From Tatumella ptyseos ATCC 33301 (lineage in GTDB: Bacteria > Pseudomonadota > Gammaproteobacteria > Enterobacterales > Enterobacteriaceae): DNA of 64,000 nucleotides. The stretch covers positions 1-64,000 of the forward strand of contig NZ_JMPR01000004.1 in assembly GCF_000735525.1 (NCBI RefSeq), given 5' to 3'. The notes under the pieces were generated by a model that ran no database searches, was not told the DNA's origin, and saw only the letters and a program-made list of their open reading frames with translations. The translations under genes and the position numbers were made by a program. Of the stretch, positions 55,650 to 64,000 are shown piece after piece (within the stretch, counting starts at the first letter, position 1; every line of letters starts with the position of its first letter).

Positions 55650-56635
55650 TGGGCGAACGAGTTCTCACAATAGAAAATCTGCGGCTAAGTTTCCCCGTTT
55701 ATCAGGGAGAAGTGAGTGTTCTGAACGATATTTCTATGCATATTAATGCTGGTGAAATCGTCGGAGTCGTAGGTGAATCAGGCTCAGGGAAATCTGTGAC
55801 TGCCATGTTATCTATGCGGTTAATACCACAGAGTATTTACAAGATTCATAGTGGCAGAATTGATTTGCTCGGCACCGATATACTGCAGGCCAGCGAAGCG
55901 AGTATGACCAATATTCGTGGTAATAAAGTCGCCATGATTTTCCAGGAACCTATGACTGCACTAAATCCTACAAGGCGTATCGGTAAGCAGATGATGGATG
56001 TCATTCGTAAGCACCGGCATCTCAATAAACAGGAGTCCCGGGAAAGAGCGATAGAATTACTCAATGATATGCAGATATCCGATCCTGCCACAATAATGAA
56101 TAGCTACCCTTTTGAGTTATCAGGAGGCATGCGCCAGCGAGTTATGATTGCCCTGGCATTTTCCTGTAACCCCGACTTACTCATTGCTGATGAGCCAACG
56201 ACAGCACTGGATGTGACGGTACAACGTCAGGTTTTACGTCTGCTAAAGCAGAAAGCGAAATCAACCGGCACAGCAGTTCTGTTTATAAGTCATGATATGG
56301 CGGTTGTTTCCCAGGTCTGTGACCGACTTTATGTAATGTATGCGGGTTCAGTGATAGAAAGCGGAAATACCAGGAAAGTACTCAGTACACCTTATCACCC
56401 CTACTCTACCGGTTTGCTCCGTTGTTCGCCGGAAGGCTGTGAGCCAGGCACGAAGCTAACCTCTATACCAGGAACTGTCCCTAACCTTTCCAAACTTCCT
56501 TCAGGTTGCTCATTCAGAGAACGCTGCTTTGCGGCCAGTGATGCCTGCCAGAACGTCCCGAAACTTCGGCAAACGATGGATAATGAGCGACAGATTGCTT
56601 GCTGGAACCCTCAACAGGAGCATCCTTATGTCTGA
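55649..56635 (+). CDS. ddpD: D-Ala-D-Ala ABC importer ATPase DdpD
   Basis: This 328-residue OppD-type ATPase has Walker A GESGSGKS (about residues 39-46), signature LSGGMRQR, Walker B LLIADEP and a C-terminal oligopeptide-transporter extension with [14 protein letters not shown], the four-cysteine region often seen in this group. It overlaps ddpC by 1 nt and ddpF by 8 nt. Confidence 0.92.
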   Translation: MGERVLTIENLRLSFPVYQGEVSVLNDISMHINAGEIVGVVGESGSGKSVTAMLSMRLIPQSIYKIHSGRIDLLGTDILQASEASMTNIRGNKVAMIFQEPMTALNPTRRIGKQMMDVIRKHRHLNKQESRERAIELLNDMQISDPATIMNSYPFELSGGMRQRVMIALAFSCNPDLLIADEPTTALDVTVQRQVLRLLKQKAKSTGTAVLFISHDMAVVSQVCDRLYVMYAGSVIESGNTRKVLSTPYHPYSTGLLRCSPEGCEPGTKLTSIPGTVPNLSKLPSGCSFRERCFAASDACQNVPKLRQTMDNERQIACWNPQQEHPYV

Positions 56636-57587
56636 GACCCTATTAGCACTCAATGAAGTACATGTACATTTTCCAGTAAAGACAAACTGGCGGGGTAAAC
56701 CCACTGAGTTTGTACATGCATTAAACGGTTTGGATGTCGGGATTCGACGCGGAGAAACTCTGGGAATTGTCGGTGAATCAGGTTGTGGAAAAAGTACGCT
56801 GGCGAAATTATTGATGGGGATGATAAAACCAACCACCGGTTCACTGGAACTCACTCGTTCCCCAAACTCCTGGTTAGGAAGGGGAATGCAAATGGTTTTC
56901 CAGGATCCTCTTTCCTCCTTAGACCCCCGGTTACCTGTCTGGAGAACGATCACTGAACCGGTCTGGATTCAGTCTCATCCTTCAGATAGTGATCGACGTT
57001 CTCTGGCTGCATCACTCGCAGAAAAAGTCGGGATACGGCCAGAATACCTTGACCGTCTGCCTCATGCTTTTTCCGGGGGTCAGCGGCAAAGGATTGCTAT
57101 TGCACGGGCACTTTCAGGACATCCTGATATTATGGTTCTGGACGAACCCACTTCAGCATTAGATATTTCAGTTCAGGCACAGATACTTAATCTTCTGGGA
57201 GAATTACAAAAACAGCACAGACTCACCTATGTACTTATTTCCCATAATGTATCCGTCGTTCGTCATATGAGTGACCGTGTTGCAGTCATGTACCTCGGAC
57301 AAATTGTAGAAATCGGCGATGCAAAACAGGTGCTGGATAGTCCAAAACATCCATATACCAGGCTGCTAATGGACTCAGTACCACGTATCGGTGGTCCACT
57401 GGAAGGTGAACCTGATAACAGCGAGTTACCTGGTAATCGCCAGCTTCCTGAAGGTTGCTATTTTCGTCAGCGGTGCCCCTATGCTACGCATGAGTGTTTT
57501 AAACCACAGTCGCTACTACCGTTAACCGGGGAGCATTTCGTACGCTGCTATAAAGCGAAAAAAGGTGAATTGCTGACTGCAGAATAG
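56628..57587 (+). CDS. ddpF: D-Ala-D-Ala ABC importer ATPase DdpF
   Basis: This 319-residue OppF-type ATPase has Walker A GESGCGKS, signature FSGGQRQR, Walker B IMVLDEP and the cysteine-containing C-terminal segment CYFRQRCPYATHEC. The ATG at 56628 has AACAGGAG upstream and overlaps the ddpD stop; the longer frame back to 56529 lies inside ddpD. It ends the ddp operon, convergent with apbE. Confidence 0.92.
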   Translation: MSETLLALNEVHVHFPVKTNWRGKPTEFVHALNGLDVGIRRGETLGIVGESGCGKSTLAKLLMGMIKPTTGSLELTRSPNSWLGRGMQMVFQDPLSSLDPRLPVWRTITEPVWIQSHPSDSDRRSLAASLAEKVGIRPEYLDRLPHAFSGGQRQRIAIARALSGHPDIMVLDEPTSALDISVQAQILNLLGELQKQHRLTYVLISHNVSVVRHMSDRVAVMYLGQIVEIGDAKQVLDSPKHPYTRLLMDSVPRIGGPLEGEPDNSELPGNRQLPEGCYFRQRCPYATHECFKPQSLLPLTGEHFVRCYKAKKGELLTAE

Positions 57588-57627
57588 ATAATGATCATCC
57601 GGCAGTAGTCAGATTTCATCAGATGAT

Positions 57628-58590
57628 TTACAGGGATGACAAGCCTGGATACTTTGAGTAAGTTGTCTGAAAGCGAAACTGTCGTTGTGACGGGCAAATT
57701 AAATGCCCGTCACGGGTCACGAAAATGGCCTCAATATCCGTCTGTGTCGCAAGCCACTCACAACCCTTTTCCAGCCCCATACCATATAACTGCGTTGAGT
57801 ATATTTCGCCATCGATGGAGTACGGTGAAATCACGGTTACGCTCAGTAAATCGTTATCCAGCGGATAGCCACTGCGCGGATCCAGAATATGATGGTAATG
57901 GATCCCCTGATGGACGAAGTACCGTTCATACACTCCGGAGGTGACCACCGAGCCTTGTGATAATCTGATGCTCCCCAGTAATGCCTCAGGGCCGGCAAAA
58001 GGTACCTGTAGCCCGACCGACCAGCCATCAGAGCCGGGCGGGCTGATGGCCCGGATATTCCCCCCCAGATTGATCAGCGCGTGATCAACAGCCTGCTCCT
58101 GCAAGAAATCACAGATCTGATCAGCCATGTACCCCTTGGCAATCGCACCGGCATCGACAGACATCCCGGGCCGTGTCAGAAAGACTGAACCGGCTTGCGG
58201 ATCCATACGGATCGCATGCGGATCGGTCAGCGGTAATAATTCAGCAATATCCGCCGCCGGAGGTACGGAATCTCCGCTGAACCCGATCTTCCAGCGCCGC
58301 ACAAGCGGGCCAATCGCCAGGTTAAAACATCCGCCACTAAAACTGACCTCCCTGGCCCGCCAGAGCAGTGCAAATACCTGCGGTGGCACCACCACCGGGT
58401 GAGACCCGGCGGCACGATTAACAGACATCAGTGCGGAGTCCGGCCGGTTCACGGTCAGCAGGTCTTCCATCTGCTTAATCCGGTGGAAGACCTGACGCGC
58501 CAGATCCGGCTGATGTGCCGCCAGCTGCAGTTCAACGCGTGTCCCCATCATCACCGCCGAATAATGGTATCGGCCCGGGATCTCCGGCAT
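57628..58590 (-). CDS. apbE: FAD:protein FMN transferase ApbE (cytoplasmic type)
   Basis: This 320-residue flavin transferase attaches FMN from FAD to a threonine of target proteins. Motifs seen: the MMGTRVELQL start, SVDAGAIAKGYMADQI, INLGGNIRA and HHILDPRSGYP (metal and FAD site). There is no signal peptide or lipobox, unlike common exported ApbE, so it works in the cytoplasm. It lies 32 nt after the fumarate reductase gene, whose FMN-bind domain carries the acceptor motif DAVTGAT. It is therefore the dedicated maturase of that enzyme. AGGAGAATGT precedes the ATG. Confidence 0.93.
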   Translation of the reverse strand: MPEIPGRYHYSAVMMGTRVELQLAAHQPDLARQVFHRIKQMEDLLTVNRPDSALMSVNRAAGSHPVVVPPQVFALLWRAREVSFSGGCFNLAIGPLVRRWKIGFSGDSVPPAADIAELLPLTDPHAIRMDPQAGSVFLTRPGMSVDAGAIAKGYMADQICDFLQEQAVDHALINLGGNIRAISPPGSDGWSVGLQVPFAGPEALLGSIRLSQGSVVTSGVYERYFVHQGIHYHHILDPRSGYPLDNDLLSVTVISPYSIDGEIYSTQLYGMGLEKGCEWLATQTDIEAIFVTRDGHLICPSQRQFRFQTTYSKYPGLSSL

Positions 58591-58622
58591 ACATTCTCCT
58601 GAAAGCTAGCGCCCGTGCCCTG

Positions 58623-61436
58623 TCAGGCTGAGGTGACGGCCGGTGAGTTCCGGTGTACCAGGGCATATTCCGCGGCGTTTTCACCTGCAATCCGGCCAAA
58701 GATCACAATATCTGCCACGGCATTACCGCCGATACGGTTGCCGCCATGGATCCCCCCGACAACTTCACCCGCCGCAAAAATACCGGCCAGTGGCTGCTGT
58801 TTTTCATCCAATACCTCAGTATGGGTATTAATCGTTACGCCGCCCATCGTGTGGTGTACGCCCGGAGCAATACGAATAGCATAGAAAGGCCCCTGGCTGA
58901 CGGGCTGGCGCAGGGCTGTGGTGCGACCAAAAGGATCCGGCTGTTTCTTTTCAACGACCTGATTAAAACAGGTTAACGTCGCCTGCAACCGTGCGGCATC
59001 CATCCCCGTCTTTTCGGCCAGTGCTTCCGGGGTGTCGGCGCTCACCACAAACCCCCGCGAGAGATAGGTCTCAATAGCCTTATTCTGTTCACGGATTTGC
59101 TGATCAAAAACAATCCAGGCTGATTTTTCCGGCAGGCCGATGATCTTTGCAGAAACCTTATCCCGGGTGTCCATCTCATTGATAAATCGTTCGCCTTTCT
59201 GACTGACCAGAATAGCCCCGCCGCCACGGACAGATTCAGAAATCAGGTAAGAGGTGGTTTGTTCTACGGTGGGATGGATCTGTATCTCGCCCATATCCAC
59301 TGTACCGGCACCGATGGACTGTAACAACGCGATCCCGCTGCCGGTCGCGCCGGGATGGTTGGTGGTCACAAATCCGGCCAGATCCGGGCGGTAACTGACC
59401 ACCATCTCCTGATTGGCACTGAACCCGCCGGTCGCCACGATCACACTCTGGCACTGCACCCGGAAACTTTCCTGCTGCTCATTCAGTAAAGTCACCCCGG
59501 TAACCCGGCCATCTGCAGAGTCAATCGCACTGACGGTGGTATCCGTCATCATTTCAATGTCCGTGCGCTGCTGAATGTTTTTTAATAAGCCGCTGATCAG
59601 ATAGCCCCCGACGGCTGAAGCATCTGCCGGGCGATGAGTACGATCGATACTCATTCCCCCTGTAATAGTGATATCACTCAGAACAATGTCATGCTTCGCC
59701 AGCCAGTCCACCGCCTGAGGTGCCTGTTCCACAAATTCATGCAACAACACGGTGTTATTTTTTCCGTGGCCGCCCTTCAGGGTTTCCTCATAAAACAGAG
59801 ATTTACTGTCACTGATACCTTTCAGTGCCTGATAGCGGGTTTCGGCCGCGTTCATCCCTACCGAGGCTTTCAGCGTATTGCCGCCAGGTATCGGCATTTT
59901 TTCGACAATCAGCACGCTGGCTCCCGACTCGCTGGCCTGTATCGCGGCCGTCAGCCCGGCACCGCCACTGCCCACCACCACGACATCATAGTGTGCGACG
60001 GCCCCGCCATCACCGCCAGCCTGCTGTAAACGCTCTCTTGCGGATGACATCAGCACTTTGGCGACCACTTTTTTCACGGCTTCGCATTGTGTCGTGGCTC
60101 CGGTCACCGCATCCACATAAGGGCTGTTAGCGTCCAGGATCCGCGCGCGTAGCTCATTAAAATGGGTGGTAAATTCGATCTCAGCCGGTTCTGTGGTAGA
60201 CAGTTCGAGATCTGTGATGCGATCCTCCGCCAGAGTGACCGTGATGCGGCATTCTCCCTGCTCATCATGTAAGGTTTCACTGTAGTGGCCGGGCATAAAC
60301 TTCCCGCCCGCCAGACTCACATCGCGGACCATCGCCGCGACCTGGGGGAAGTACCACAAAGGCTCGGGAATAAATAAGGCTTCACGCTGAGTACTGTCGA
60401 TGGCCAGCGAAAGAGTCTGCCCCTCTATGATCCTTGTGGCCCAGTCAGTGTAAGCAATACTGCCTTTCCCGACGGCGACCAGCGAGTAACCATGAGTCAG
60501 TGCCTGCGTGGTTTCCTGCTGGCTCAGCACACTGCCGACACCAATCACCGGGACACGAGCCAGTGCCGCGGTTCGCTTTGCCATGTATTTATCGATTAAC
60601 GGCTCACTGTCTGCGGTATCGACCAGCGAACTGCGCAAAATATGGTTCATTGAGAAGTGCAGATAATCCAGCCCCTGGACAGCCAGCTTATCCAGCAGAA
60701 AGAGCGTATCGTCAAAACGGATCCCCGGTTCTTCGATCTCTTCAGGAGAAAAACGGTAGCCGATAATAAACCCTGGCGGCGCATACTGTTTTGCCATCTT
60801 TTGGGCCGTTTTCAGCACTTCCAGCGGGAAACGGGCCCGTTTTTCACGACTCCCCCCCCATTCATCATTTCGCCGGTTAGCATGCGGTGAGAAGAACTGC
60901 TGAATAAGGTAAGTATTCGCTCCGTGGATTTCAACGCCATCAAAGCCGGCCAGGATGGCCCGGTGGACCGCCTGCCCGAATTTTTCCACCATGTCCGCCA
61001 CTTCCTGCGCTTTAAGCGCGCGGGGGGTGACAGCGCCTTCCCTTGGCATGGCGATAGCATCCGGGGCCACCGGCTGCCGGCCGCCAATCAGCATCGGTTC
61101 GCTCATTCGACCGCCATGATAAATTTGCAGAATTGCTTTTGAACCGCGCTCTTTGATAGCACTGGCGATGTTTGCCAGACCGTCGATTTTACTGTCTTTA
61201 TCGATACCGATCGCCCCGGGGAATGCCGGGCCGTTATCTTCCACAAAGGCGCATTCAACAATAATGGCTGCAGCATCACCCGCACGCTGTCGATAGTATT
61301 CCACCAGCTCCCGGGTCACGCTGCCTTCATGAAAACCGGCACAGGTTGTCATCGGGGCCATTACCAGCCGGTTTTTTAAGGTCGTACCACAAGGAAGCGT
61401 CAGGGGATCTAATAGCTGCGGGTTACAATTCGTCAT
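58623..61436 (-). CDS. Cytoplasmic fumarate reductase, OYE–FMN_bind–FAD_binding_2 fusion
   Basis: This 937-residue three-domain flavoprotein has an N-terminal old-yellow-enzyme TIM barrel (about 5-345; VEIHGANTYLIQQF), an FMN_bind domain (about 375-460) with flavinylation motif DAVTGAT (T448 as acceptor), and a FAD_binding_2 domain (about 484-925; VVVGSGGAGLTAA). Fumarate-reductase active-site residues appear kept: H721 (IQIHPT), E734/R737 (SESVRG), H862 (VHHTMGG), R901 (GNRIGGNA). No signal peptide is present. The same architecture is known from Klebsiella as a soluble NADH:fumarate reductase. With ApbE downstream and an FNR box upstream, it likely disposes of NADH on fumarate in anaerobiosis. 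Another enoate acceptor is possible. Confidence 0.9.
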   Translation of the reverse strand: MTNCNPQLLDPLTLPCGTTLKNRLVMAPMTTCAGFHEGSVTRELVEYYRQRAGDAAAIIVECAFVEDNGPAFPGAIGIDKDSKIDGLANIASAIKERGSKAILQIYHGGRMSEPMLIGGRQPVAPDAIAMPREGAVTPRALKAQEVADMVEKFGQAVHRAILAGFDGVEIHGANTYLIQQFFSPHANRRNDEWGGSREKRARFPLEVLKTAQKMAKQYAPPGFIIGYRFSPEEIEEPGIRFDDTLFLLDKLAVQGLDYLHFSMNHILRSSLVDTADSEPLIDKYMAKRTAALARVPVIGVGSVLSQQETTQALTHGYSLVAVGKGSIAYTDWATRIIEGQTLSLAIDSTQREALFIPEPLWYFPQVAAMVRDVSLAGGKFMPGHYSETLHDEQGECRITVTLAEDRITDLELSTTEPAEIEFTTHFNELRARILDANSPYVDAVTGATTQCEAVKKVVAKVLMSSARERLQQAGGDGGAVAHYDVVVVGSGGAGLTAAIQASESGASVLIVEKMPIPGGNTLKASVGMNAAETRYQALKGISDSKSLFYEETLKGGHGKNNTVLLHEFVEQAPQAVDWLAKHDIVLSDITITGGMSIDRTHRPADASAVGGYLISGLLKNIQQRTDIEMMTDTTVSAIDSADGRVTGVTLLNEQQESFRVQCQSVIVATGGFSANQEMVVSYRPDLAGFVTTNHPGATGSGIALLQSIGAGTVDMGEIQIHPTVEQTTSYLISESVRGGGAILVSQKGERFINEMDTRDKVSAKIIGLPEKSAWIVFDQQIREQNKAIETYLSRGFVVSADTPEALAEKTGMDAARLQATLTCFNQVVEKKQPDPFGRTTALRQPVSQGPFYAIRIAPGVHHTMGGVTINTHTEVLDEKQQPLAGIFAAGEVVGGIHGGNRIGGNAVADIVIFGRIAGENAAEYALVHRNSPAVTSA

Positions 61437-62015
61437 TATCTGCTCCGGATGTTCAGGACTATTTTCTTAAGGCCGTTATCGGAACCCCGTTATTCAGGTC
61501 ATGTCCGATATCCGTATTCAAGCAAAAACAGAAGACACAAGTTATGACATAAATTAATTAAAGTGCAAAGGCAACAAAAAGGAATGATAAAATATTTTTC
61601 TGTTAACAGTTTTCACTCTCTTTTATTACAGAATAATATAGGGGGACAGTTATCATTAAAAGACTGAAAAACCATTAAAATCATCATGAAACCGTGTTTA
61701 CTCCGGCCATCCCTCCGGGCAGGAAGGGCATCCGGCTGACGGTAAATAAGCAGGTAACTGATATAAAAGGCAATTACAAAAAATAATTTAAAAATAAAAA
61801 AATAGTTATATTTCATTGATCAGGATCAACGGTAAAAAAAAGAGATAATAGATCATATAAAAACTTTATCCGTTACGCAGATGATGTAACATGCTCTGCA
61901 TAATAATAATTTTGCGTAAAGGCTATTCTGAACCACAGATACGTTCTGACACCGGAAACGCAATATATCTGCACGCTACTTCCATGACTATTCTAACTCC
62001 ATACAGAAACTGACT
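61437..62015. promoter_or_regulatory. Divergent promoter region of the fumarate module
   Basis: These 579 nt are A+T-rich and lie between the minus-strand fumarate reductase/apbE pair and the plus-strand transporter. They contain the FNR-type box listed separately. A 67-codon minus frame (61613-61816) with one membrane segment has no ribosome site and is not accepted. Confidence 0.55.
61816..61829 (+). promoter_or_regulatory. FNR-type box
   Basis: TTGAT-CAGG-ATCAA is a perfect match to the FNR consensus TTGATnnnnATCAA. It lies 187 nt before the DASS transporter start. TATAAA at 61856-61861 could be the matching -10 box, placing the FNR centre near -45. Activation in the absence of oxygen is expected for the transporter and possibly fumarase; an effect on the divergent reductase gene, 380 nt away, is possible but less certain. 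Confidence 0.75.
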
Positions 62016-63530
62016 ATGAACGTAAAATCAAATGCAACTCAGCCCGCGACGGGAGTTCCCCCCGCCACCGGCAAAAAAAATCGTCTGATATTATTGCTCC
62101 TTCCCATCGTCGTCTCCCTTCTGCTTTTACTCGTCCCCGTGCCTGCCGGTCTGCCGCCTTATGCCTGGCATTTCTTCGCGGTGTTTGTAGGGGTCATCGT
62201 CGGGCTGATTTTTGAACCGTTGCCCGGTGCCGTTATCGGCCTGACCGGAGTGGTGGTTATCGCCCTCTTCAGCCACTGGCTCTTGTTCAGCCCGGAACAG
62301 CAAGCGGCACCAGGTTTCAAACTGGCAGGCCAGTCATTTAAATGGGCCGTCAGCGGATTTGGTAACTCAACCGTCTGGCTGATTTTCGGGGCCTTTATGT
62401 TTGCTGCCGGTTACGATAAAACGCAGTTCGGCCGTCGACTGGCACTGATACTGGTCAAATATCTGGGACGTCGTAGCCTGACTCTGGGTTATGCCATTAC
62501 CTTCGCCGATTTGTTACTGGCACCGTTTACGCCCTCCAATACGGCGCGTAGCGGCGGGACTATCTACCCGATCATTGCCAACCTGCCTCCGCTGTATGGG
62601 TCCAAACCGAATGACCCCAGTGCAAGACGTATCGGTTCATATCTGATGTGGGTTGCCATTACTGCCGCCTGTATCACCAGCTCAATGTTCCTTTCCGCAC
62701 TGGCTCCCAACCTGCTGGCGCTGGCGCTGGTGAAAAGTATTACCGGAATTACTATCTCCTGGGGGAACTGGTTTCTGGCCTTCCTGCCGCTCGGTATTAT
62801 CCTGATCCTGGCGATGCCCCTGCTGGCCTATCTGTTTTATCCGCCGGAGGTGAAGATTAACGATGAGGTGCCCCGCTGGGCCACCCGTGAGCTGGAAAAA
62901 CTGGGTAAGCTTTCACGTAACGAAATTCTGCTGCTGGTTTTTGTGTGCTGCGCACTGGCCATGTGGATTTTTGCCGCCAGCTGGATTGAACCTGCCATGG
63001 CGGCTCTGCTGGTGATCACCCTGATGTTATGGACCGGGGTACTTAACTGGAGCGATATCACAGGTAATAAAGCCGCCTGGAATACATTTACCTGGTTTGC
63101 AACGCTGGTTGCTCTGGCGGATGGTCTTTCTTCCACCGGCTTTATTGGCTGGCTGGGGAAAGAAGGCGGTGCACTGATGGGCGGTATCTCGCCGGGCGTG
63201 GCGCTGATTGTACTGGTGATTGCCTTTTATCTGCTGCATTACCTGTTTGCCAGTACCACCGCACATACCACTGCATTATTACCGGCTATGCTGACCATCG
63301 CCGCCACCATTCCGGGCATGAATATGCAGGTCTTTTGTCTGATGATGGTCACTTCGTTGGGTGTGATGGGCATTATCACCCCTTACGGGACCGGGCCTAG
63401 CCCGATATACTACGGAAGTGGCTATTTGCCTACCGTAGACTACTGGCGTCTGGGCACCATTTTTGGTGCTATCTTCCTGGTCGCATTACTTGTCATCGGC
63501 TACCCCTGGATGATGATGATCTTCGGATAA
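62016..63530 (+). CDS. DASS-family dicarboxylate transporter (CitT/TtdT-like)
   Basis: This 504-residue divalent-anion:sodium symporter family protein has about twelve to fourteen spans. The two substrate/sodium motifs are visible as APFTPSNTARSGG in the first half and SSTTAHTTALL-like (FASTTAHTTALL) in the second, with the TPYGTGPSPIYYG segment near the end. CitT/TtdT relatives exchange citrate, tartrate or C4-dicarboxylates against succinate. Between fumarate reductase and fumarase, a fumarate, malate or tartrate/succinate exchanger is the likely role. Confidence 0.88.
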   Translation: MNVKSNATQPATGVPPATGKKNRLILLLLPIVVSLLLLLVPVPAGLPPYAWHFFAVFVGVIVGLIFEPLPGAVIGLTGVVVIALFSHWLLFSPEQQAAPGFKLAGQSFKWAVSGFGNSTVWLIFGAFMFAAGYDKTQFGRRLALILVKYLGRRSLTLGYAITFADLLLAPFTPSNTARSGGTIYPIIANLPPLYGSKPNDPSARRIGSYLMWVAITAACITSSMFLSALAPNLLALALVKSITGITISWGNWFLAFLPLGIILILAMPLLAYLFYPPEVKINDEVPRWATRELEKLGKLSRNEILLLVFVCCALAMWIFAASWIEPAMAALLVITLMLWTGVLNWSDITGNKAAWNTFTWFATLVALADGLSSTGFIGWLGKEGGALMGGISPGVALIVLVIAFYLLHYLFASTTAHTTALLPAMLTIAATIPGMNMQVFCLMMVTSLGVMGIITPYGTGPSPIYYGSGYLPTVDYWRLGTIFGAIFLVALLVIGYPWMMMIFG

Positions 63531-63571
63531 CAGCGTCGTTTTTATCGCTGCAGGTATTTATGTCAATGAGC

Positions 63572-63609
63572 CTCTCCCGGCCCCGGCAACGTATCGGGGA
63601 CCGGGAGAG
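63572..63609 (+). other. Strong hairpin between the DASS gene and fumarase
   Basis: CTCTCCCGG-CCCCG pairs with CGGGG-A-CCGGGAGAG (one bulge), a long stable stem without a T-tract. A second stem AGCAGCC/GGCTGCT followed by CTTT lies at 63646-63663, directly before the fumarase ribosome site. Together they may weaken or tune transcription into fumarase. Confidence 0.55.
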
Positions 63610-63679
63610 AATTTCCATTACCATCGGTATTTTGCGAAACATAGCAGCAGCCCGTCGGCTGCTCTTTAAGTGAGAAAAC

Positions 63680-64000
63680 ATGTCAACTATCCCTTTTCAT
63701 TATCAGGACCCGTTTCCTGTCTCCAAAGATGACTCCGACTATTACCTGCTCAGCAGCGATTATGTATCAGTCGCTGAATTTGAAGGGCAGGAGATCCTGA
63801 AAGTCGCCCCGGAAGCACTGACTCTGCTCGCTCAGCAGGCATTCCATGATACTTCGTTTATGTTGCGCACCGCCCATCAGCAACAGGTGGCCGATATCCT
63901 TGATGACCCGGAAGCCAGCGAAAATGATAAATATGTTGCGCTGCAGTTTCTGCGTAACTCCGAAATTGCTGCCAAAGGTATCCTGCCTTCCTGTCAGGAC
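63680..64000 (+). CDS. fumA: Fumarate hydratase class I (FumA/FumB), 5' part
   Basis: The first 107 codons of a class I iron-sulfur fumarase are present; the gene runs off the window end. The N-terminus [17 protein letters not shown], then [18 protein letters not shown] and [19 protein letters not shown], follows E. coli FumA/FumB closely. The last visible residues (LPSCQD) contain the first cysteine expected to bind the 4Fe-4S cluster. The enzyme interconverts fumarate and malate. Placed after the transporter and the FNR box, an anaerobic FumB-like role (malate to fumarate) is plausible; FumA versus FumB cannot be told here. Confidence 0.93.
   Translation, partial: MSTIPFHYQDPFPVSKDDSDYYLLSSDYVSVAEFEGQEILKVAPEALTLLAQQAFHDTSFMLRTAHQQQVADILDDPEASENDKYVALQFLRNSEIAAKGILPSCQD

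Noticed and set aside
61613-61816. 67-codon minus frame with one hydrophobic segment
   Set aside because: Its start lies inside the FNR box and no ribosome site is present; A+T-rich DNA easily yields such hydrophobic frames.

Overview
The window looks like chromosome of an enterobacterium (order Enterobacterales). It carries tRNA-Ile2, deoR, iaaA-gsiABCD, cbl, lpxP, ddpXABCDF and a class I fumarase, all close to their E. coli counterparts. It also has traits typical of Klebsiella- or Erwinia/Pantoea/Tatumella-like bacteria: signal-peptide-less GH68 levansucrases, a HmuRSTUV haem system and a cytoplasmic fumarate reductase. The genus cannot be fixed from the sequence alone. There is no rRNA, CRISPR array or intact mobile element.

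Layout. (1) 0-9.1 kb: tRNA-Ile2, a PsiE-like membrane protein, DeoR, then a glutathione-turnover block (deaminated-glutathione amidase, isoaspartyl peptidase, GsiABCD glutathione/peptide importer). (2) 9.5-25.6 kb: an organosulfur-scavenging region. One minus-strand operon (16.1 to 9.5 kb) has cystine-type ABC transporter genes, a GNAT acetyltransferase and two luciferase-like flavin monooxygenases. Its content matches the Bacillus ytm/tcy-cmo-sna operon for S-modified cysteines, but two of its genes are broken by single-base frameshifts in homopolymers. A second minus-strand operon (24.4 to 17.1 kb) has a peptide-type ABC importer, another luciferase-like monooxygenase and a two-domain AhpD-like protein, and is divergent from cbl, a sulfur-starvation regulator. 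A YceI-like gene lies between the operons. (3) 25.7-27.0 kb: small orphan genes, one split by an amber codon. (4) 27.2-33.4 kb: hmuRSTUV haem uptake behind a Fur-like box. (5) 33.9-38.7 kb: a phage Ogr/Delta-type zinc-finger activator gene, levansucrase 1, a phage-type holin and levansucrase 2. Both levansucrase genes share an upstream dyad element at the same distance from their start codons. (6) 39.6-49.9 kb: lpxP, a ClC chloride transporter, a tripartite RND efflux pump and a membrane metallophosphoesterase. (7) 50.6-57.6 kb: an A+T-richer island with an RpiR-type regulator and ddpXABCDF for D-Ala-D-Ala dipeptide use. (8) 57.6-64 kb: an anaerobic fumarate module with an ApbE flavin transferase, a fused OYE/FMN/FAD fumarate reductase, a perfect FNR-type box, a DASS dicarboxylate transporter and the start of fumarase A/B.

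The most unusual part is region 5. A phage late-gene activator and a phage holin sit around duplicated levansucrases that lack signal peptides, which suggests that phage-derived parts control, and perhaps export, the exo-enzyme. Region 2 is the second point of interest, as an enterobacterial organosulfur island that may be decaying or may contain assembly errors.
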